55,102 nt of DNA, taken from Alphaproteobacteria bacterium (GTDB taxonomy: Bacteria; Pseudomonadota; Alphaproteobacteria; UBA9219; RFNS01). The notes under the pieces are model-generated. The model saw only the letters and a program-made list of their open reading frames with translations. It did not search any database and was not told the DNA's origin. Position 1 is the first letter of the stretch, and each line of letters begins with the position of its first letter. This document shows positions 25,689 through 34,703 of the stretch, in pieces. The stretch is from contig RFNS01000061.1 in assembly GCA_009927055.1 (NCBI GenBank), forward strand, positions 1-55,102, read 5' to 3'. The position numbers were made by a program, and so were the translations under genes.

Positions 25689-25918
25689 CGGCATTGAACA
25701 AGCTGTTGCCTGACCAAAGCGTAGTCTTGTAACACGGCTGGAAAAACTGCACCTGCAGGGGCAGATTCAATTTCATCTGCCAACTTATGCTGAAACTCCC
25801 GATCATACTTCTTGATCGGTGGGCAAACGCAGGCCGGATCAGAATTTGCCGTTGCGCAGGCGGTCAACAAGCTCACCGCGATTGCGAGGAGCATCAAGCG
25901 TGGCACGCAATTGAGCAT
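25685..25918 (-). CDS. Rz1-like outer-membrane spanin lipoprotein
   Basis: 77 residues. Signal with lipobox VSLLTAC (Cys about residue 20), then ACVCPPIKKYDREFQHKLAD. The start is taken at the ATG at 25918; longer readings have no signal at the N-terminus. It starts inside, and in a different frame from, the Rz-like gene, overlapping it by 80 bases. This is the usual arrangement of phage Rz/Rz1 spanins, which fuse the inner and outer membranes at the end of lysis. It is the last gene of the phage late operon. Confidence 0.7.
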   Translation of the reverse strand: MLNCVPRLMLLAIAVSLLTACATANSDPACVCPPIKKYDREFQHKLADEIESAPAGAVFPAVLQDYALVRQQLVQCR

Positions 25919-26078
25919 CTTTAATCTCCAATGATTTTTTGAGTTGATCGACACGTTCAGCGTTACGGCCAGCTTGGCGCGCACCCAGCAGAACAGCACT
26001 GACCGACAATGCCGCCACGCTCCATCCGATGAGGCGCAGGGCATTGCCGGAAAGCCAGGTTTTGATGATCGCCCACAT
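25839..26078 (-). CDS. Rz-like inner-membrane spanin
   Basis: 79 residues: one N-terminal membrane helix (about residues 12-33, ALRLIGWSVAALSVSAVLLG) followed by a charged coiled coil (RNAERVDQLKKSLEIKDAQL). This is short for an i-spanin but the topology fits, and the Rz1-like lipoprotein is embedded out of frame in its 3' half. The start codon overlaps the stop of the muralytic-like gene by one base. An alternative is a small phage membrane protein of unknown role. Confidence 0.65.
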   Translation of the reverse strand: MWAIIKTWLSGNALRLIGWSVAALSVSAVLLGARQAGRNAERVDQLKKSLEIKDAQLRATLDAPRNRGELVDRLRNGKF

Positions 26079-26749
26079 TAGCGGAGCCCCTTGCGGTGAT
26101 CATCGATCCGCGCCCAAAGCATAACGCCGATGCCGATAAGGGTAACGGCCAGCAGCAGCCATTTGGCGACTTCCAGGTACGGCGCGAGGCCCACCAGGGC
26201 GTCGCGGGCGGGGTCAATGGTTTGCTGGACGGCTTCAACCACGCCCAGGCCCGCCGTGGCGGCTGTGGCGGCCTGTCCGCCCTTGACAGTGCGGCTGGCC
26301 TGCAAGTTGACCTTTTCCGGCTCCACGCCTGCCAACACCAGCCCCTTGGTCAACGCGACGTCGGTATAGGGTTGCTGGCCATTTTCATGCCGGATGATCG
26401 CTTTGGTCAGCGGCAGGAGATGATCAAAACGGTGCATGTCGAGGATCTGGTCGGCATCCTGTCCCGTGTCCGCTGCCACAGCCCTTATATACGCATTCGT
26501 GTTGTTTTCGTTCGGGGGTGCCCAGCGAGAAATTATCTGGCGGATCGTGCGCAGGCCATGCTTGTCCTGATAGGCAATCAACGTGCGTGCCAGCGCGCGG
26601 ATGCCGTAAATGGCCGATTTGAACGTGAAGAATTCCACGTCACCCTGGCGCTCCGCCAAACCTTGCCATGGATCGCCATTGCGGCGAAGGTTGCCAGGGT
26701 TGTTGTTGCGGATGCCGCGCGGCGTGCGTTCGGAAGTTGATACCGTCAT
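26078..26749 (-). CDS. Phage muralytic-like protein with C-terminal membrane helix
   Basis: 223 residues from ATG 26749 (AGGAG upstream; longer readings are low-complexity). The N-terminal domain carries PRGIRNNNPGNLRRNGDPW, FFTFKSAIYGIRALARTL and AIIRHENGQQPY, a pattern common in phage virion-associated or lysis proteins of the P5 structural type (recalled), probably acting on peptidoglycan. One hydrophobic helix lies near the C-terminus (WLLLAVTLIGIGVMLWA). Between the holin-like gene and the spanins, it is the likely lysis enzyme. No classical lysozyme catalytic triad is obvious. Confidence 0.7.
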   Translation of the reverse strand: MTVSTSERTPRGIRNNNPGNLRRNGDPWQGLAERQGDVEFFTFKSAIYGIRALARTLIAYQDKHGLRTIRQIISRWAPPNENNTNAYIRAVAADTGQDADQILDMHRFDHLLPLTKAIIRHENGQQPYTDVALTKGLVLAGVEPEKVNLQASRTVKGGQAATAATAGLGVVEAVQQTIDPARDALVGLAPYLEVAKWLLLAVTLIGIGVMLWARIDDHRKGLR

Positions 26750-26765
26750 TGTTTTCTCCTGTCTG

Positions 26766-27053
26766 TTAGCGGTTAAAAAAGGGCTTGATGATCTGTTCGA
26801 GCAGCGCACCCGCGATAGCGCCCAGCGCCAGCACCACCGCAAAGCCGCCTTTCCAGCGGTTCGCCATGCGGTCGAGATCGGCGAGCTTGGTATCCATGCC
26901 CTCGACCTTGGTTTTCAGTTCTGTAATGGCCGTGGTCAGGGTCTGGACTTGGGCTTCCAGCCTACCGATGGCACGGAAGTATTCCGGTTCCGTCATGGGC
27001 GTGTTCTCCTGTTCCCGCCCGTTATGGGCAGGGTTTTGGTTCTGGTTTTTCAT
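26766..27053 (-). CDS. Small coiled-coil membrane protein, holin candidate
   Basis: 95 residues from ATG 27053 (GGAG six bases upstream); ATG 26996 (MTEPEYFRAIGRL, AGGAG nine bases upstream) is equally possible. A heptad-rich coiled coil (EAQVQTLTTAITELKTKVEG) leads to a single hydrophobic helix near the C-terminus (GGFAVVLALGAIAGALL) and a short basic tail. The position before the muralytic-like gene and the topology suggest a holin or antiholin-like role, which is inference. Confidence 0.6.
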   Translation of the reverse strand: MKNQNQNPAHNGREQENTPMTEPEYFRAIGRLEAQVQTLTTAITELKTKVEGMDTKLADLDRMANRWKGGFAVVLALGAIAGALLEQIIKPFFNR

Positions 27054-27065
27054 GGGTGGCTCCGT

Positions 27066-27893
27066 TTATCCGGCGACGACGATCAACATGCCGCCTTGTC
27101 CCGTGGACGGGGGTGACCCGTTCCGGCGCACAACTTCAACAGCAAGCTGGGTCAGACGAAGATTACCGCTTGTAGCGCGGCGTACAGTTTCAATGGCAAG
27201 CTGGCTTACTTGCAGGCGTGCCTCTGTCGGGCGGCGCAACGCTTCAACGGCGACCTGGCTGACGCGCAGAACGGGGTTATCAACCAGAGTGAAGGTATCG
27301 GAAAAATCAAAATATCCGACACCGCCATCTGCCGCACCGCCGCTGGTCAGATCGGAACCGCTGCCGCCATACCAGATCGTTCCCGTGCGGCTGGTGGTGA
27401 CCGTGTTTCGAGAACGGTAACCGATCTCGACAACGATGCGGTCGCCCGTCAGCGCAGCAACGGCGGTTAAGGTCGCGGCTGCCGACAGAGCCTTGCCCAG
27501 CGCCGTCGTTCCCCATTCATTGGTGTCAGGGTCGGCATAGTTGGCCAGCAATGTGCCGCGCAGATTGTCGGTGTCGCCCTGCGTGACAAAAACGTGAAGG
27601 TAATACGCCATATCGGCGGCAGCGTTGGATTCCTGCACGCCCATCATAAGGTTCAGCGTGCCAGAAAAATTATGATCCGCCGCCAGCGGTGCAGATACGC
27701 AACGCAGAAGCAGAACATCGTAATCCGCTGAGGAGACGGTTTCCGCGCTGCCGATAGACAACGGCCCACCCAGGCCGGACAAATCCTTGGCACCCATGCC
27801 GCAAATGGCATGACCCGTTGTCTTCTCCCACGCGCCACGGATCGTCGTCGGCGTGTATGCAACTCCGACGGCTGATGGATAGAGCTTTGTCAT
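27066..27893 (-). CDS. Phage tail-fibre-like protein with three C-terminal repeats
   Basis: 275 residues. The N-terminal two-thirds are beta-rich (LLLRCVSAPLAADHNFSGTL, GDRIVVEIGYRSRNTV). The end carries three tandem copies of about 17 residues: LRVSQVAVEALRR, LQVSQLAIETVRR and LRLTQLAVEVVRR. Such repeats are frequent at the ends of distal phage tail proteins (recalled) and may mediate assembly or receptor contact. Its start overlaps the stop of the upstream gene by one base. Function assigned from position and composition. Confidence 0.65.
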   Translation of the reverse strand: MTKLYPSAVGVAYTPTTIRGAWEKTTGHAICGMGAKDLSGLGGPLSIGSAETVSSADYDVLLLRCVSAPLAADHNFSGTLNLMMGVQESNAAADMAYYLHVFVTQGDTDNLRGTLLANYADPDTNEWGTTALGKALSAAATLTAVAALTGDRIVVEIGYRSRNTVTTSRTGTIWYGGSGSDLTSGGAADGGVGYFDFSDTFTLVDNPVLRVSQVAVEALRRPTEARLQVSQLAIETVRRATSGNLRLTQLAVEVVRRNGSPPSTGQGGMLIVVAG

Positions 27894-28918
27894 TATGCTT
27901 GAACCTTGTAGCCAAATTCAGCGCCGTTGATCTCGCTTTCTGTCCAGGCTGCCGTGGTGTTTGGATTTTGCTCCATGACCTGGCGGTAAACCCGATAATC
28001 GGTGCCGACGTTTTGCGACGCGCCTTCATAATCGGTGCTAGAAACGCGCGTCAGCGAACGCAGCGTTCGCCCACCCGCATCGTCTTTACGCGCGGCCATG
28101 TTCACTTGGACACCGAAAATGCTCCCCGTGATCGCCGGAAGGTTCCCGCAATCGAGCGTGTCGCGCTGCCCGACCGTATTGCTGTAGTTATAGGTGGAAT
28201 CGCTATCAATCGTCGTGTCGTCCAGGTTGTCCCAGTTGCTGGCGCTGCCCTGTTTGCTGAATTCAGAATAATTGCCAGCGCTGATGGGGCGAACGGTATC
28301 CACGCGCACGTCACCGAGGAAGGTGTTGTTATTGCTGCCCGTGCTATCGCAGACGTAAAGATCATCGATGGCATTGTCAGATCCGCGACCCCAGATTTGA
28401 ATACGCACCGCTGTTGAGAGGGTGGTGGACTGTTTGGTATCGCCCGTGAAATTGATCCAGGTGCTTTCGTTGACGCGCACCTCCCAATTCCCGCCGCTAT
28501 CTGCAATCGTGTATTTAACTTCGATATAGTTCCAGGTCAGGATCGGCAGTGCATTCGTGGACGTGGCCAACAACGTGCCGCTCGTCACGGAGTTTCGGTA
28601 AACGCGAATGGTGCCATCGTTGCCGATAGAAAGCGCACCCTGAATTGTGCCTGCCTCATCCGTGAACCGCAGCAGCTCTGTTGTTTCGGTGGAAAGCATG
28701 TAAAGCCCGAAACCAACAATCCAGGTTGATTGCGGATCAAAGGTCAGGCCGATGAAATCGCTGGAAGTGCGGAACAGCAAAGCTGTGCTGCCGGAGCGAC
28801 GGCCTGTCATGGTGGTGATGCCGCTCGACCCGCCGCTATCATTGTAAGAAGCATACTTGAGCGGAATCTGGCTGGGGATCGAATAATGATCGAAGCCGTC
28901 AATGAAACGTAAAGCCAT
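27893..28918 (-). CDS. Phage structural protein, LamG-like jelly roll suspected
   Basis: 341 residues, starting MALRFIDGFDHYSIP, a start often seen in phage distal tail proteins. The middle (IVGFGLYMLSTETTELLRFT, WNYIEVKYTIADSGGNWEVR, AIDDLYVCDSTGS) resembles the concanavalin/LamG sandwich used for carbohydrate binding. No signal or membrane segment. GGAGAAAAC precedes the start. Probably part of the fibre that contacts the host surface. Confidence 0.65.
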   Translation of the reverse strand: MALRFIDGFDHYSIPSQIPLKYASYNDSGGSSGITTMTGRRSGSTALLFRTSSDFIGLTFDPQSTWIVGFGLYMLSTETTELLRFTDEAGTIQGALSIGNDGTIRVYRNSVTSGTLLATSTNALPILTWNYIEVKYTIADSGGNWEVRVNESTWINFTGDTKQSTTLSTAVRIQIWGRGSDNAIDDLYVCDSTGSNNNTFLGDVRVDTVRPISAGNYSEFSKQGSASNWDNLDDTTIDSDSTYNYSNTVGQRDTLDCGNLPAITGSIFGVQVNMAARKDDAGGRTLRSLTRVSSTDYEGASQNVGTDYRVYRQVMEQNPNTTAAWTESEINGAEFGYKVQA

Positions 28919-28929
28919 GTGTTTTCTCC

Positions 28930-29658
28930 TTAAAGTCGAATGCCTGCCAGCGCGAAGCCAATATCGGCCAGCGTACTGTCAGCGGGGCTTGGGGCGATGA
29001 TGGTCAGCACGTCACCCGCCGCGAAATCGGTGAGCGTGGCTGCTGTGAAAGTCGGTGTGCTGGCACCAGCCGCGAATTGCATGGTGGCGAATTGCGTGCC
29101 GTTCTTGCGGATGGAAAATGTGGCGGTTGCGCCTGAAACCGTTCCTGCCACACCTCGGCTGTTGGCCATAGCGGCGGGGAACCGCACCGCGCGCGGTATC
29201 GGATAGCGCAATACGACCGCACCGCCTGTTGGAATCCCTGCAAGTGTGCCACCGATATCGTAAGGGACGCTAACACCAACGGCTGTTTCAGCAACGATTT
29301 GAAAAGTCGTGCCATCGCAATAAAGCAGTTTGCGATCACCGACCGCGAAGGAAATGGCCGTGCCGGATGGCGTTTTCACCGAAAGAGTGAAGCCGCCCGT
29401 CGTGCTGTTTTCCACCATCAGCAGCTTGGCCTTGGCGGGGATGGTGATCGTCCGGCCCGCCGTCAGCGTGCCAGTGAGCTTCATCGACAGCGTGCCGAGC
29501 ATTTGCGCATCGGTGAGCGTGGTGTCCACGTCGAGAATGGCAATGCTGGTAAGCTGGCATAAGGCTTTGTCCAACGCATCGAAGGCGGCGTTGGCCGTGA
29601 CTTCTTTTTGCGCCTGGTTGGCGGCGATATATTCAATCGCAAGATTAGGTGTTGGCAT
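28930..29658 (-). CDS. Phage tail-associated protein with DUF2793-like N-terminus
   Basis: 242 residues. The first 35 residues (EYIAANQAQKEVTANAAFDA) match the AxxQAQKEVTxNxA pattern of DUF2793 phage proteins. The rest is beta-rich with alternating polar residues (TGTLTAGRTITIPAKAKLLM), as in tail spikes or fibres. It follows the hub gene by nine bases on the minus strand. Host-recognition role is inferred from position. Confidence 0.65.
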   Translation of the reverse strand: MPTPNLAIEYIAANQAQKEVTANAAFDALDKALCQLTSIAILDVDTTLTDAQMLGTLSMKLTGTLTAGRTITIPAKAKLLMVENSTTGGFTLSVKTPSGTAISFAVGDRKLLYCDGTTFQIVAETAVGVSVPYDIGGTLAGIPTGGAVVLRYPIPRAVRFPAAMANSRGVAGTVSGATATFSIRKNGTQFATMQFAAGASTPTFTAATLTDFAAGDVLTIIAPSPADSTLADIGFALAGIRL

Positions 29659-29667
29659 GTTTCGTCC

Positions 29668-32600
29668 TCAAATGGTGGCTTGTTTCACTTGGCCGCGCCC
29701 GATCACGGCATTGATTTGGTACACGGCAATGCTGATCGCGCTCTGGGTCGAGCCGAAATCGACAACCTGATCAGCGGCACTGTATGCGGCGGTCGGCGTG
29801 GTGGCCGTGATCGTCCGTTTGACGGTGCTGCCCGATAGAATGTCGATCTCGTATTTTTCGGCATCTTCGAAGAGCGGAACGTCGGTACCGTCCAGCCATT
29901 CGCCATACCAGCGTGTGCGGCGTTTCCAGGTGATCGTCAGATTACCGCTGCCATCGCGCGCGCCTTTGACCTGGACAGGCGCAAAGCAGCGCAGGCTGTT
30001 GCCTTTGAACACGAAGGGATTGGACGGCGCGTCATCCCAATTGCCGCCGTCAGGAATGCCCTTGTAGTAAGCCGTTTTATTGATTTCGGTCGCAGGCAGC
30101 GGCGCACGATAATTGCCGTCATCGGATAAGAGAACGAAGCGTTCGCCCATCGTGTGTGTTCCCGTGGCCCATTCCGTGCCGCGCCGACCGCGCAACAGGC
30201 CGGACAGCTCGTAAAGGCCGCTGGCCAGGACGTTGGCGTTGCGCCATTGAATGACTTCGTCGCCCAGCAGCGCCACGTTCGTCCAATTGAGAACCTCCAA
30301 GGCGGTTTTGCTGTCAAGTGTGCCTTGTGTCAGGGCGATTTGAACCTTGTTCGTTTCATCCCACGTCCACGGATTTGCCGTGTTGGCAAGCACAGTAGCC
30401 GACCACCCGAAGGTGGGGCCGTCATTGCCTGTGCCGAGAACTTCCCAGGCCAGCTCGTCCGGAGAGCGATACATCGATGCGCCCGTGACGGTGTTGTCGC
30501 GGAAACCGAAGGCATAATAGATGCCCAGGTTATTATCCTCATACCGTAGCATGGGCATATCCAGGATCAGCAGCGGGGTTGGCCCCGTGTTGCTGATCGG
30601 CGTGGCTGGCAAGCCGCCACCGGAGCCTGTCGAAGTCGAGATGTAAACGATCTCGTCCTCGGCCACGGCTTCGCAGGACACGACGTTGTTGCCGCCAAAA
30701 TCCACTTTGTTCAATCGCAGCTTCAGCGAAAGATCATCGACGTTGACGGTCAGAACGTCAGCGGGATCTAGGCGTAGCCATTTCGGCGGCAAGCTGAATT
30801 TATACTGGTTGCGTTCGACCCAGGCATTGTAGAGCGTGCGCTCGGCGATTTGTTTTGCTTCATCTGGCGTCAGAGAGATCGAAACTTCTCTCGTCTGCTT
30901 TTCCCGCGTGATAATGGCATCCGTGATACGGGAGGCGTGCTGGGTGTTCGGCTGGTGATCGCGCGTCGGATCGACATGCACGATGTCGAGGCGCTGCGGC
31001 AATTCCACATCCTGCACACGGCTTTCCGAAAGACGGATTTGTTCATCCTGTCCGCTATCGCTGGCTCCTAAATCATCCTTCGCAATCGTGGCGGCAGATG
31101 CGCCACCGCGCGGGATAAAGCGCAGGATGCCATCCGTTTCCACGGCATCGATGAAATACGACCCCAGCAGCGGCTCCAAAGCCTCGCGCGCGGCCATGCG
31201 GCGGCTGACCACATACCCGCGCAAGGATTGGCTTACAGCGCTTGAAATAACGCTCGTGGAGGCCATACCAGCCTTTTGGCAGATGTCCTTTAGAACATTC
31301 GACAAAGGCACTGCATCATTGCCGTAACGCTCCAGAGGATATTTGAACATGCCATCGTAGGTCATGATGATGGCAGAGTGCGTGAACTTTTCGTATGTCC
31401 CGCCAAGCTGGGCGGGGAACGTGGTTGCCAGATCGAGCAAATCGATCCGGCGCTCGATCTTCATCGTGACCAGATTGACTAGAGTCACGTCGTAATCAGC
31501 AACCGCCCAATATTTCCCGTTGAGGGGATAATTGAAGTCCGACTGGATGCCCCAGCCTGCGGGGACGGCGACATCATCGCAATGACCCGCGTAGCCGCTT
31601 TCCGGATGCCATTTGATCAGGCGCTGGCCCAAGCCGAGCGTGAAATAAATATGGTCTGTGAAGTCGTCCCACCACACCGTGCGCGGCAATTCGCCGTCCG
31701 TCCAAGCGATGCTGCTCCATTCGGTCAATTCCCCTGAGCCGAGGCCATTAGGAACGAAGAGGCGCACATAACCGCCCGTGACTTGCCAATAACGGCCATA
31801 CGGATCGTCGCACATCGGCCCGCCGAACATGACGGAAGGAAAGTAAGCGGACAGGTCGGTAATCAATTTGAGGTTCAGATCGTAAACCTCGCGCGTACCG
31901 TAGCAGAAGATTTTATCCCGCCGCACGCAGCCGTTGACACTGAAGCTGATCTTCGGGCTGCTGATCGCCACGATGCCCAGGGTTTCAGGGTGCCGTTTTA
32001 CGAGGCGCATGGTTACGCCGTAGGCATCCGTCGCGTGATAATAATAACCCTGGCTGTCCATGCCGCAGACATCGCCATAGACATCATTGGCGCCAGGATA
32101 GATTGGCGCCCAATTCGGATCTTCTAAATCGCGCTCCAAAACGAAGCGGTTGTTGACGCAATCGTATTTCCAAACGTGATCTGCACCTGTGCCAATCATC
32201 ATGCCGCGCGCTTGATCGAGAATACCGCCTTCCTTCGTCATCGTGGTTGCGGGCGGGAAGATAAAGCGGTCGCTCTGCATATCGCCGTCGGCAACAACCT
32301 CGGCGCTGATATTCGGAATGCGGTTGGCAAAATCCTTTAGCTGCAGATCGTCAAAAACTAGATAGCACATGCCTCTGAAGGCAGGCACGTTGCCCGCGCC
32401 AAGATGCATTTCCATCGTGGAATCCGGCTCTTCATCTTCGCCGCCGCGATGGATGCGCACCACGCCTGGATATTTCTCGGTCGATTGCGTGTTGCTGGCG
32501 CTTGCATCATAAATCACCTTCGTGTCCGCCCAGATCCGGCGCACTGTTGCCACGGGGCCAAGGCAAAGACCGACTGCAAAGGAAACGGAATAGCTGTAAG

Positions 32601-32913
32601 TGGTCTGCGACGATTTCTTGCCGCCGCCTTTACCGCCGCTGCTTTTCTTGACAGTGCGAGTTTCTTTGAGTGGCGTCGACCAGATGACGTTGCCAGAAAT
32701 CCGCATGGTTCCATACACAAGCGGAATCGGCGCGCCGTAAGTCGAGGTTTGTACCGACAAATCATCAATGCGTGGGCCTTCGATGTTTTGGCCTTTGCCG
32801 CCGCCGAACAGAAGATTTCCCAGCAAGACGCCGCCCAGCCAGCCTGCGGACGCACCGATCCCGATGGCGGAACCGAGGGCGGATCCGACCACACCTAAAG
32901 CAAGAACAGCCAT
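29668..32913 (-). CDS. Phage tail hub/tip protein (gpJ-like, GTA-type)
   Basis: 1081 residues. The N-terminus has a Gly/Ala-rich hydrophobic stretch (VVGSALGSAIGIGASAGWLG), then IPLVYGTMRISGNVIWSTPL, typical of large tail-tip proteins that form the baseplate hub. The central part includes repeated Trp/Tyr-rich segments reading like a beta-propeller (KYDCVNNRFVLERDLEDPNW). From about residue 520 comes a phage tail-3-like region with fibronectin-like modules. No TIM-barrel glycosidase domain is evident, unlike GTA gp15. It overlaps the NlpC/P60 gene by one base. Confidence 0.8.
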   Translation of the reverse strand: MAVLALGVVGSALGSAIGIGASAGWLGGVLLGNLLFGGGKGQNIEGPRIDDLSVQTSTYGAPIPLVYGTMRISGNVIWSTPLKETRTVKKSSGGKGGGKKSSQTTYSYSVSFAVGLCLGPVATVRRIWADTKVIYDASASNTQSTEKYPGVVRIHRGGEDEEPDSTMEMHLGAGNVPAFRGMCYLVFDDLQLKDFANRIPNISAEVVADGDMQSDRFIFPPATTMTKEGGILDQARGMMIGTGADHVWKYDCVNNRFVLERDLEDPNWAPIYPGANDVYGDVCGMDSQGYYYHATDAYGVTMRLVKRHPETLGIVAISSPKISFSVNGCVRRDKIFCYGTREVYDLNLKLITDLSAYFPSVMFGGPMCDDPYGRYWQVTGGYVRLFVPNGLGSGELTEWSSIAWTDGELPRTVWWDDFTDHIYFTLGLGQRLIKWHPESGYAGHCDDVAVPAGWGIQSDFNYPLNGKYWAVADYDVTLVNLVTMKIERRIDLLDLATTFPAQLGGTYEKFTHSAIIMTYDGMFKYPLERYGNDAVPLSNVLKDICQKAGMASTSVISSAVSQSLRGYVVSRRMAAREALEPLLGSYFIDAVETDGILRFIPRGGASAATIAKDDLGASDSGQDEQIRLSESRVQDVELPQRLDIVHVDPTRDHQPNTQHASRITDAIITREKQTREVSISLTPDEAKQIAERTLYNAWVERNQYKFSLPPKWLRLDPADVLTVNVDDLSLKLRLNKVDFGGNNVVSCEAVAEDEIVYISTSTGSGGGLPATPISNTGPTPLLILDMPMLRYEDNNLGIYYAFGFRDNTVTGASMYRSPDELAWEVLGTGNDGPTFGWSATVLANTANPWTWDETNKVQIALTQGTLDSKTALEVLNWTNVALLGDEVIQWRNANVLASGLYELSGLLRGRRGTEWATGTHTMGERFVLLSDDGNYRAPLPATEINKTAYYKGIPDGGNWDDAPSNPFVFKGNSLRCFAPVQVKGARDGSGNLTITWKRRTRWYGEWLDGTDVPLFEDAEKYEIDILSGSTVKRTITATTPTAAYSAADQVVDFGSTQSAISIAVYQINAVIGRGQVKQATI

Positions 32914-33362
32914 TACATACCTTTGAAATACGGAAAGCGATAAGCCGCCGAGATGCGTTGCTGCCAGCGTTCGTCAAGCCCATGCTCGACGACTTTGCCG
33001 ACACCTGAATAGCTATGGATGATCCCGTGATCGGTGATCAAAGCGACGTGCTGCGGCTCACGGCCCCAAGCCATGAAATAGAAATCGGCAATCTGGGCTT
33101 CCTCCACCGGAATGGGGATGAACCAGCGGCTCAAGGCTTCGCGCATGCGGCGGCTGTCCGGCATCATCGAATAATTGGCGTAAGACAAAGCCTCCGTTGA
33201 ATTCGGATCGTAATCCATCAGATTGTGCTGCATGCCGATGGCTTTGATCAAGCCGATGCAATCACAGGCCACGCCTTTGAGTGCGCCTTGGTGCTTGAAA
33301 GGCGTGTTGATCCATTCGCGCGCTTCGCGCACGATGTCCATGCGGGTGAGTTTATTTGCCAT
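32913..33362 (-). CDS. NlpC/P60 tail-tip peptidase
   Basis: 149 residues from ATG 33362 (MANKLTRMDIVREAREWINT); the longer frame upstream is antisense-like and overlaps the DUF2163 gene. The catalytic Cys is in GVACDCIGLIKAIG and the His in EPQHVALITDHG, the NlpC/P60 order. These tail-tip peptidases cut peptidoglycan cross-bridges during DNA entry. It corresponds to gene 14 of gene transfer agents by position. It overlaps the DUF2163 gene by 11 bases. Confidence 0.82.
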   Translation of the reverse strand: MANKLTRMDIVREAREWINTPFKHQGALKGVACDCIGLIKAIGMQHNLMDYDPNSTEALSYANYSMMPDSRRMREALSRWFIPIPVEEAQIADFYFMAWGREPQHVALITDHGIIHSYSGVGKVVEHGLDERWQQRISAAYRFPYFKGM

Positions 33363-34197
33363 CGGGATAAGCCAGAACCTGATCGTTGCCAGGGACGTTC
33401 GGTTCGCCCCTGAAGTTTTTGACGTTGTTGTACCTGTCTTTACAGGTGGAAAACTTCTTATCGCAGCCAGGGCGCAAGCTGTAATTGTCGCCGACCGCCA
33501 CGATGCTGGGCATGGGCAAGAACAACGTGAACGCACCGCCGCTGGCGAAGGCTTTGACCTCCATCTTGCGCCCCACGTTCGCGCCGCTCGTCCAGGTCAA
33601 TAAACCGCCGTTCCAGTAATTCACGCCCTCAGCGCGCGACGTATCGGTAAAACTGCGTCTGTCAGTAACGGCTGTTATACCGCCCGTGACTGTGAGCGCG
33701 GCCAGGTTGACCTTGCAGCGCGTATCACCAAGATCGGCGCGGCAATCTGCCGTATAAAGTTCAACAATTTGCTGCGAAAGCGCTTGTGATAAGCCGCGTA
33801 GTTCGGCACGAAAAACTGTGTCTTTTAGTTCCACTTCGCCGATGGTGCCGCGCTTCAGGATGATTTTACCGTTGGCAAGATTACTCCAGTTAACGAGGAA
33901 TATCTCCACCGTCGCACCGTCCCACACGCCTGCGCGCAAATCGGCGGCGCTCAGGGTTTCGCTGTCAATCGCGCTTTCGATGTCAAGATTGTCCACCGCA
34001 AGATTGGCAATCGTATGAATAGCCGAGCGCGTATAGCCAGAACGCGCAATGTAAACCAAGCTCTCTACCGTTAAATCCTTGTCGAAATCCGTAAAGCCGA
34101 ATATCGACCCATCGCGGCGCGTAACCTTCCAGCAAGTGGCAAGCGTCGTCGTCTCGCCACCGATGTGGGTGGCGAGTTGTGAACTGGCTGATTTCAT
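33352..34197 (-). CDS. DUF2163/BR0599-type tail-tip protein
   Basis: 281 residues. It starts MKSASSQLATHIGGETTTLA, contains CWKVTRRDGSIFGFTDFDKD and LFLVNWSNL-type beta segments, and ends with a C-terminal Cys-rich part (GCDKKFSTCKDRYNN) seen in BR0599-family phage proteins. Three or four cysteines (also CRADLGDTRCK) suggest a metal-held fold. In GTAs and related phages this gene directly follows DUF2460, but here the two are separated by a 1.37-kb metal-resistance insert. Confidence 0.8.
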   Translation of the reverse strand: MKSASSQLATHIGGETTTLATCWKVTRRDGSIFGFTDFDKDLTVESLVYIARSGYTRSAIHTIANLAVDNLDIESAIDSETLSAADLRAGVWDGATVEIFLVNWSNLANGKIILKRGTIGEVELKDTVFRAELRGLSQALSQQIVELYTADCRADLGDTRCKVNLAALTVTGGITAVTDRRSFTDTSRAEGVNYWNGGLLTWTSGANVGRKMEVKAFASGGAFTLFLPMPSIVAVGDNYSLRPGCDKKFSTCKDRYNNVKNFRGEPNVPGNDQVLAYPDGK

Positions 34198-34217
34198 GAG
34201 TTTCTCTATTTAATTGG

Positions 34218-34703
34218 CTAGTTAAGCGCGGCGTTTTTATTATATTTCCGCATAGATATTATTAAGAGGGCAACGCCCATAAAAATAGCACTGTCCGTGA
34301 CGTTAAACGCAGGCCAGTGATAACCGAGAGCATGGAAATCTAAGTAATCTGCTACTGCGCCATGCAAAACACGATCAATTACGTTGCCCACAGCCCCGCC
34401 AATAATCAAGCTATAAGCCGTTGCTTCAAAAGAACTGGTAGCCCGTAACAGCAAGTGTGTAAGAAATACGCTAATTCCCAATGCGAATATTGACAATATC
34501 CATTGGCCATAAGTGAGCTTGTTAAGCATGCCAAAACTAATGCCGTAATTCCATACTTCTACAAAATTAAAAAACGGCGTTATTGCAATAGATTTTCCCT
34601 CTTCTTGAAGTACGGAAAATACCCAAGCCTGAATTATTGTATCAAGCACAATTACAGCAAAAACAATAAGTATTCCGATCATTAAGTTTTTACGCAACTT
34701 CAT
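34218..34703 (-). CDS. lspA: Signal peptidase II, lipoprotein-processing aspartic protease
   Basis: 161 residues with four hydrophobic helices. The family blocks GGAVGNVIDRVLHGAVADYL (first catalytic Asp in NVIDR) and WPAFNVTDSAIFMG (second Asp in NVTD) are intact, as is FVEVWNYGISFGM. It cleaves lipoprotein signal peptides in the inner membrane. An lspA copy beside a cation exporter is known from lead and other metal-resistance operons such as pbr (recalled), so this is accessory rather than the housekeeping copy. Its start overlaps the transporter gene by 14 bases. The stretch is A+T-richer than the phage genes around it. Confidence 0.9.
   Translation of the reverse strand: MKLRKNLMIGILIVFAVIVLDTIIQAWVFSVLQEEGKSIAITPFFNFVEVWNYGISFGMLNKLTYGQWILSIFALGISVFLTHLLLRATSSFEATAYSLIIGGAVGNVIDRVLHGAVADYLDFHALGYHWPAFNVTDSAIFMGVALLIISMRKYNKNAALN

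Noticed and set aside
26096-26740. A 214-residue plus-strand frame in the lysis region
   Set aside because: Antisense to the muralytic-like gene, no ribosome site and no recognisable fold.
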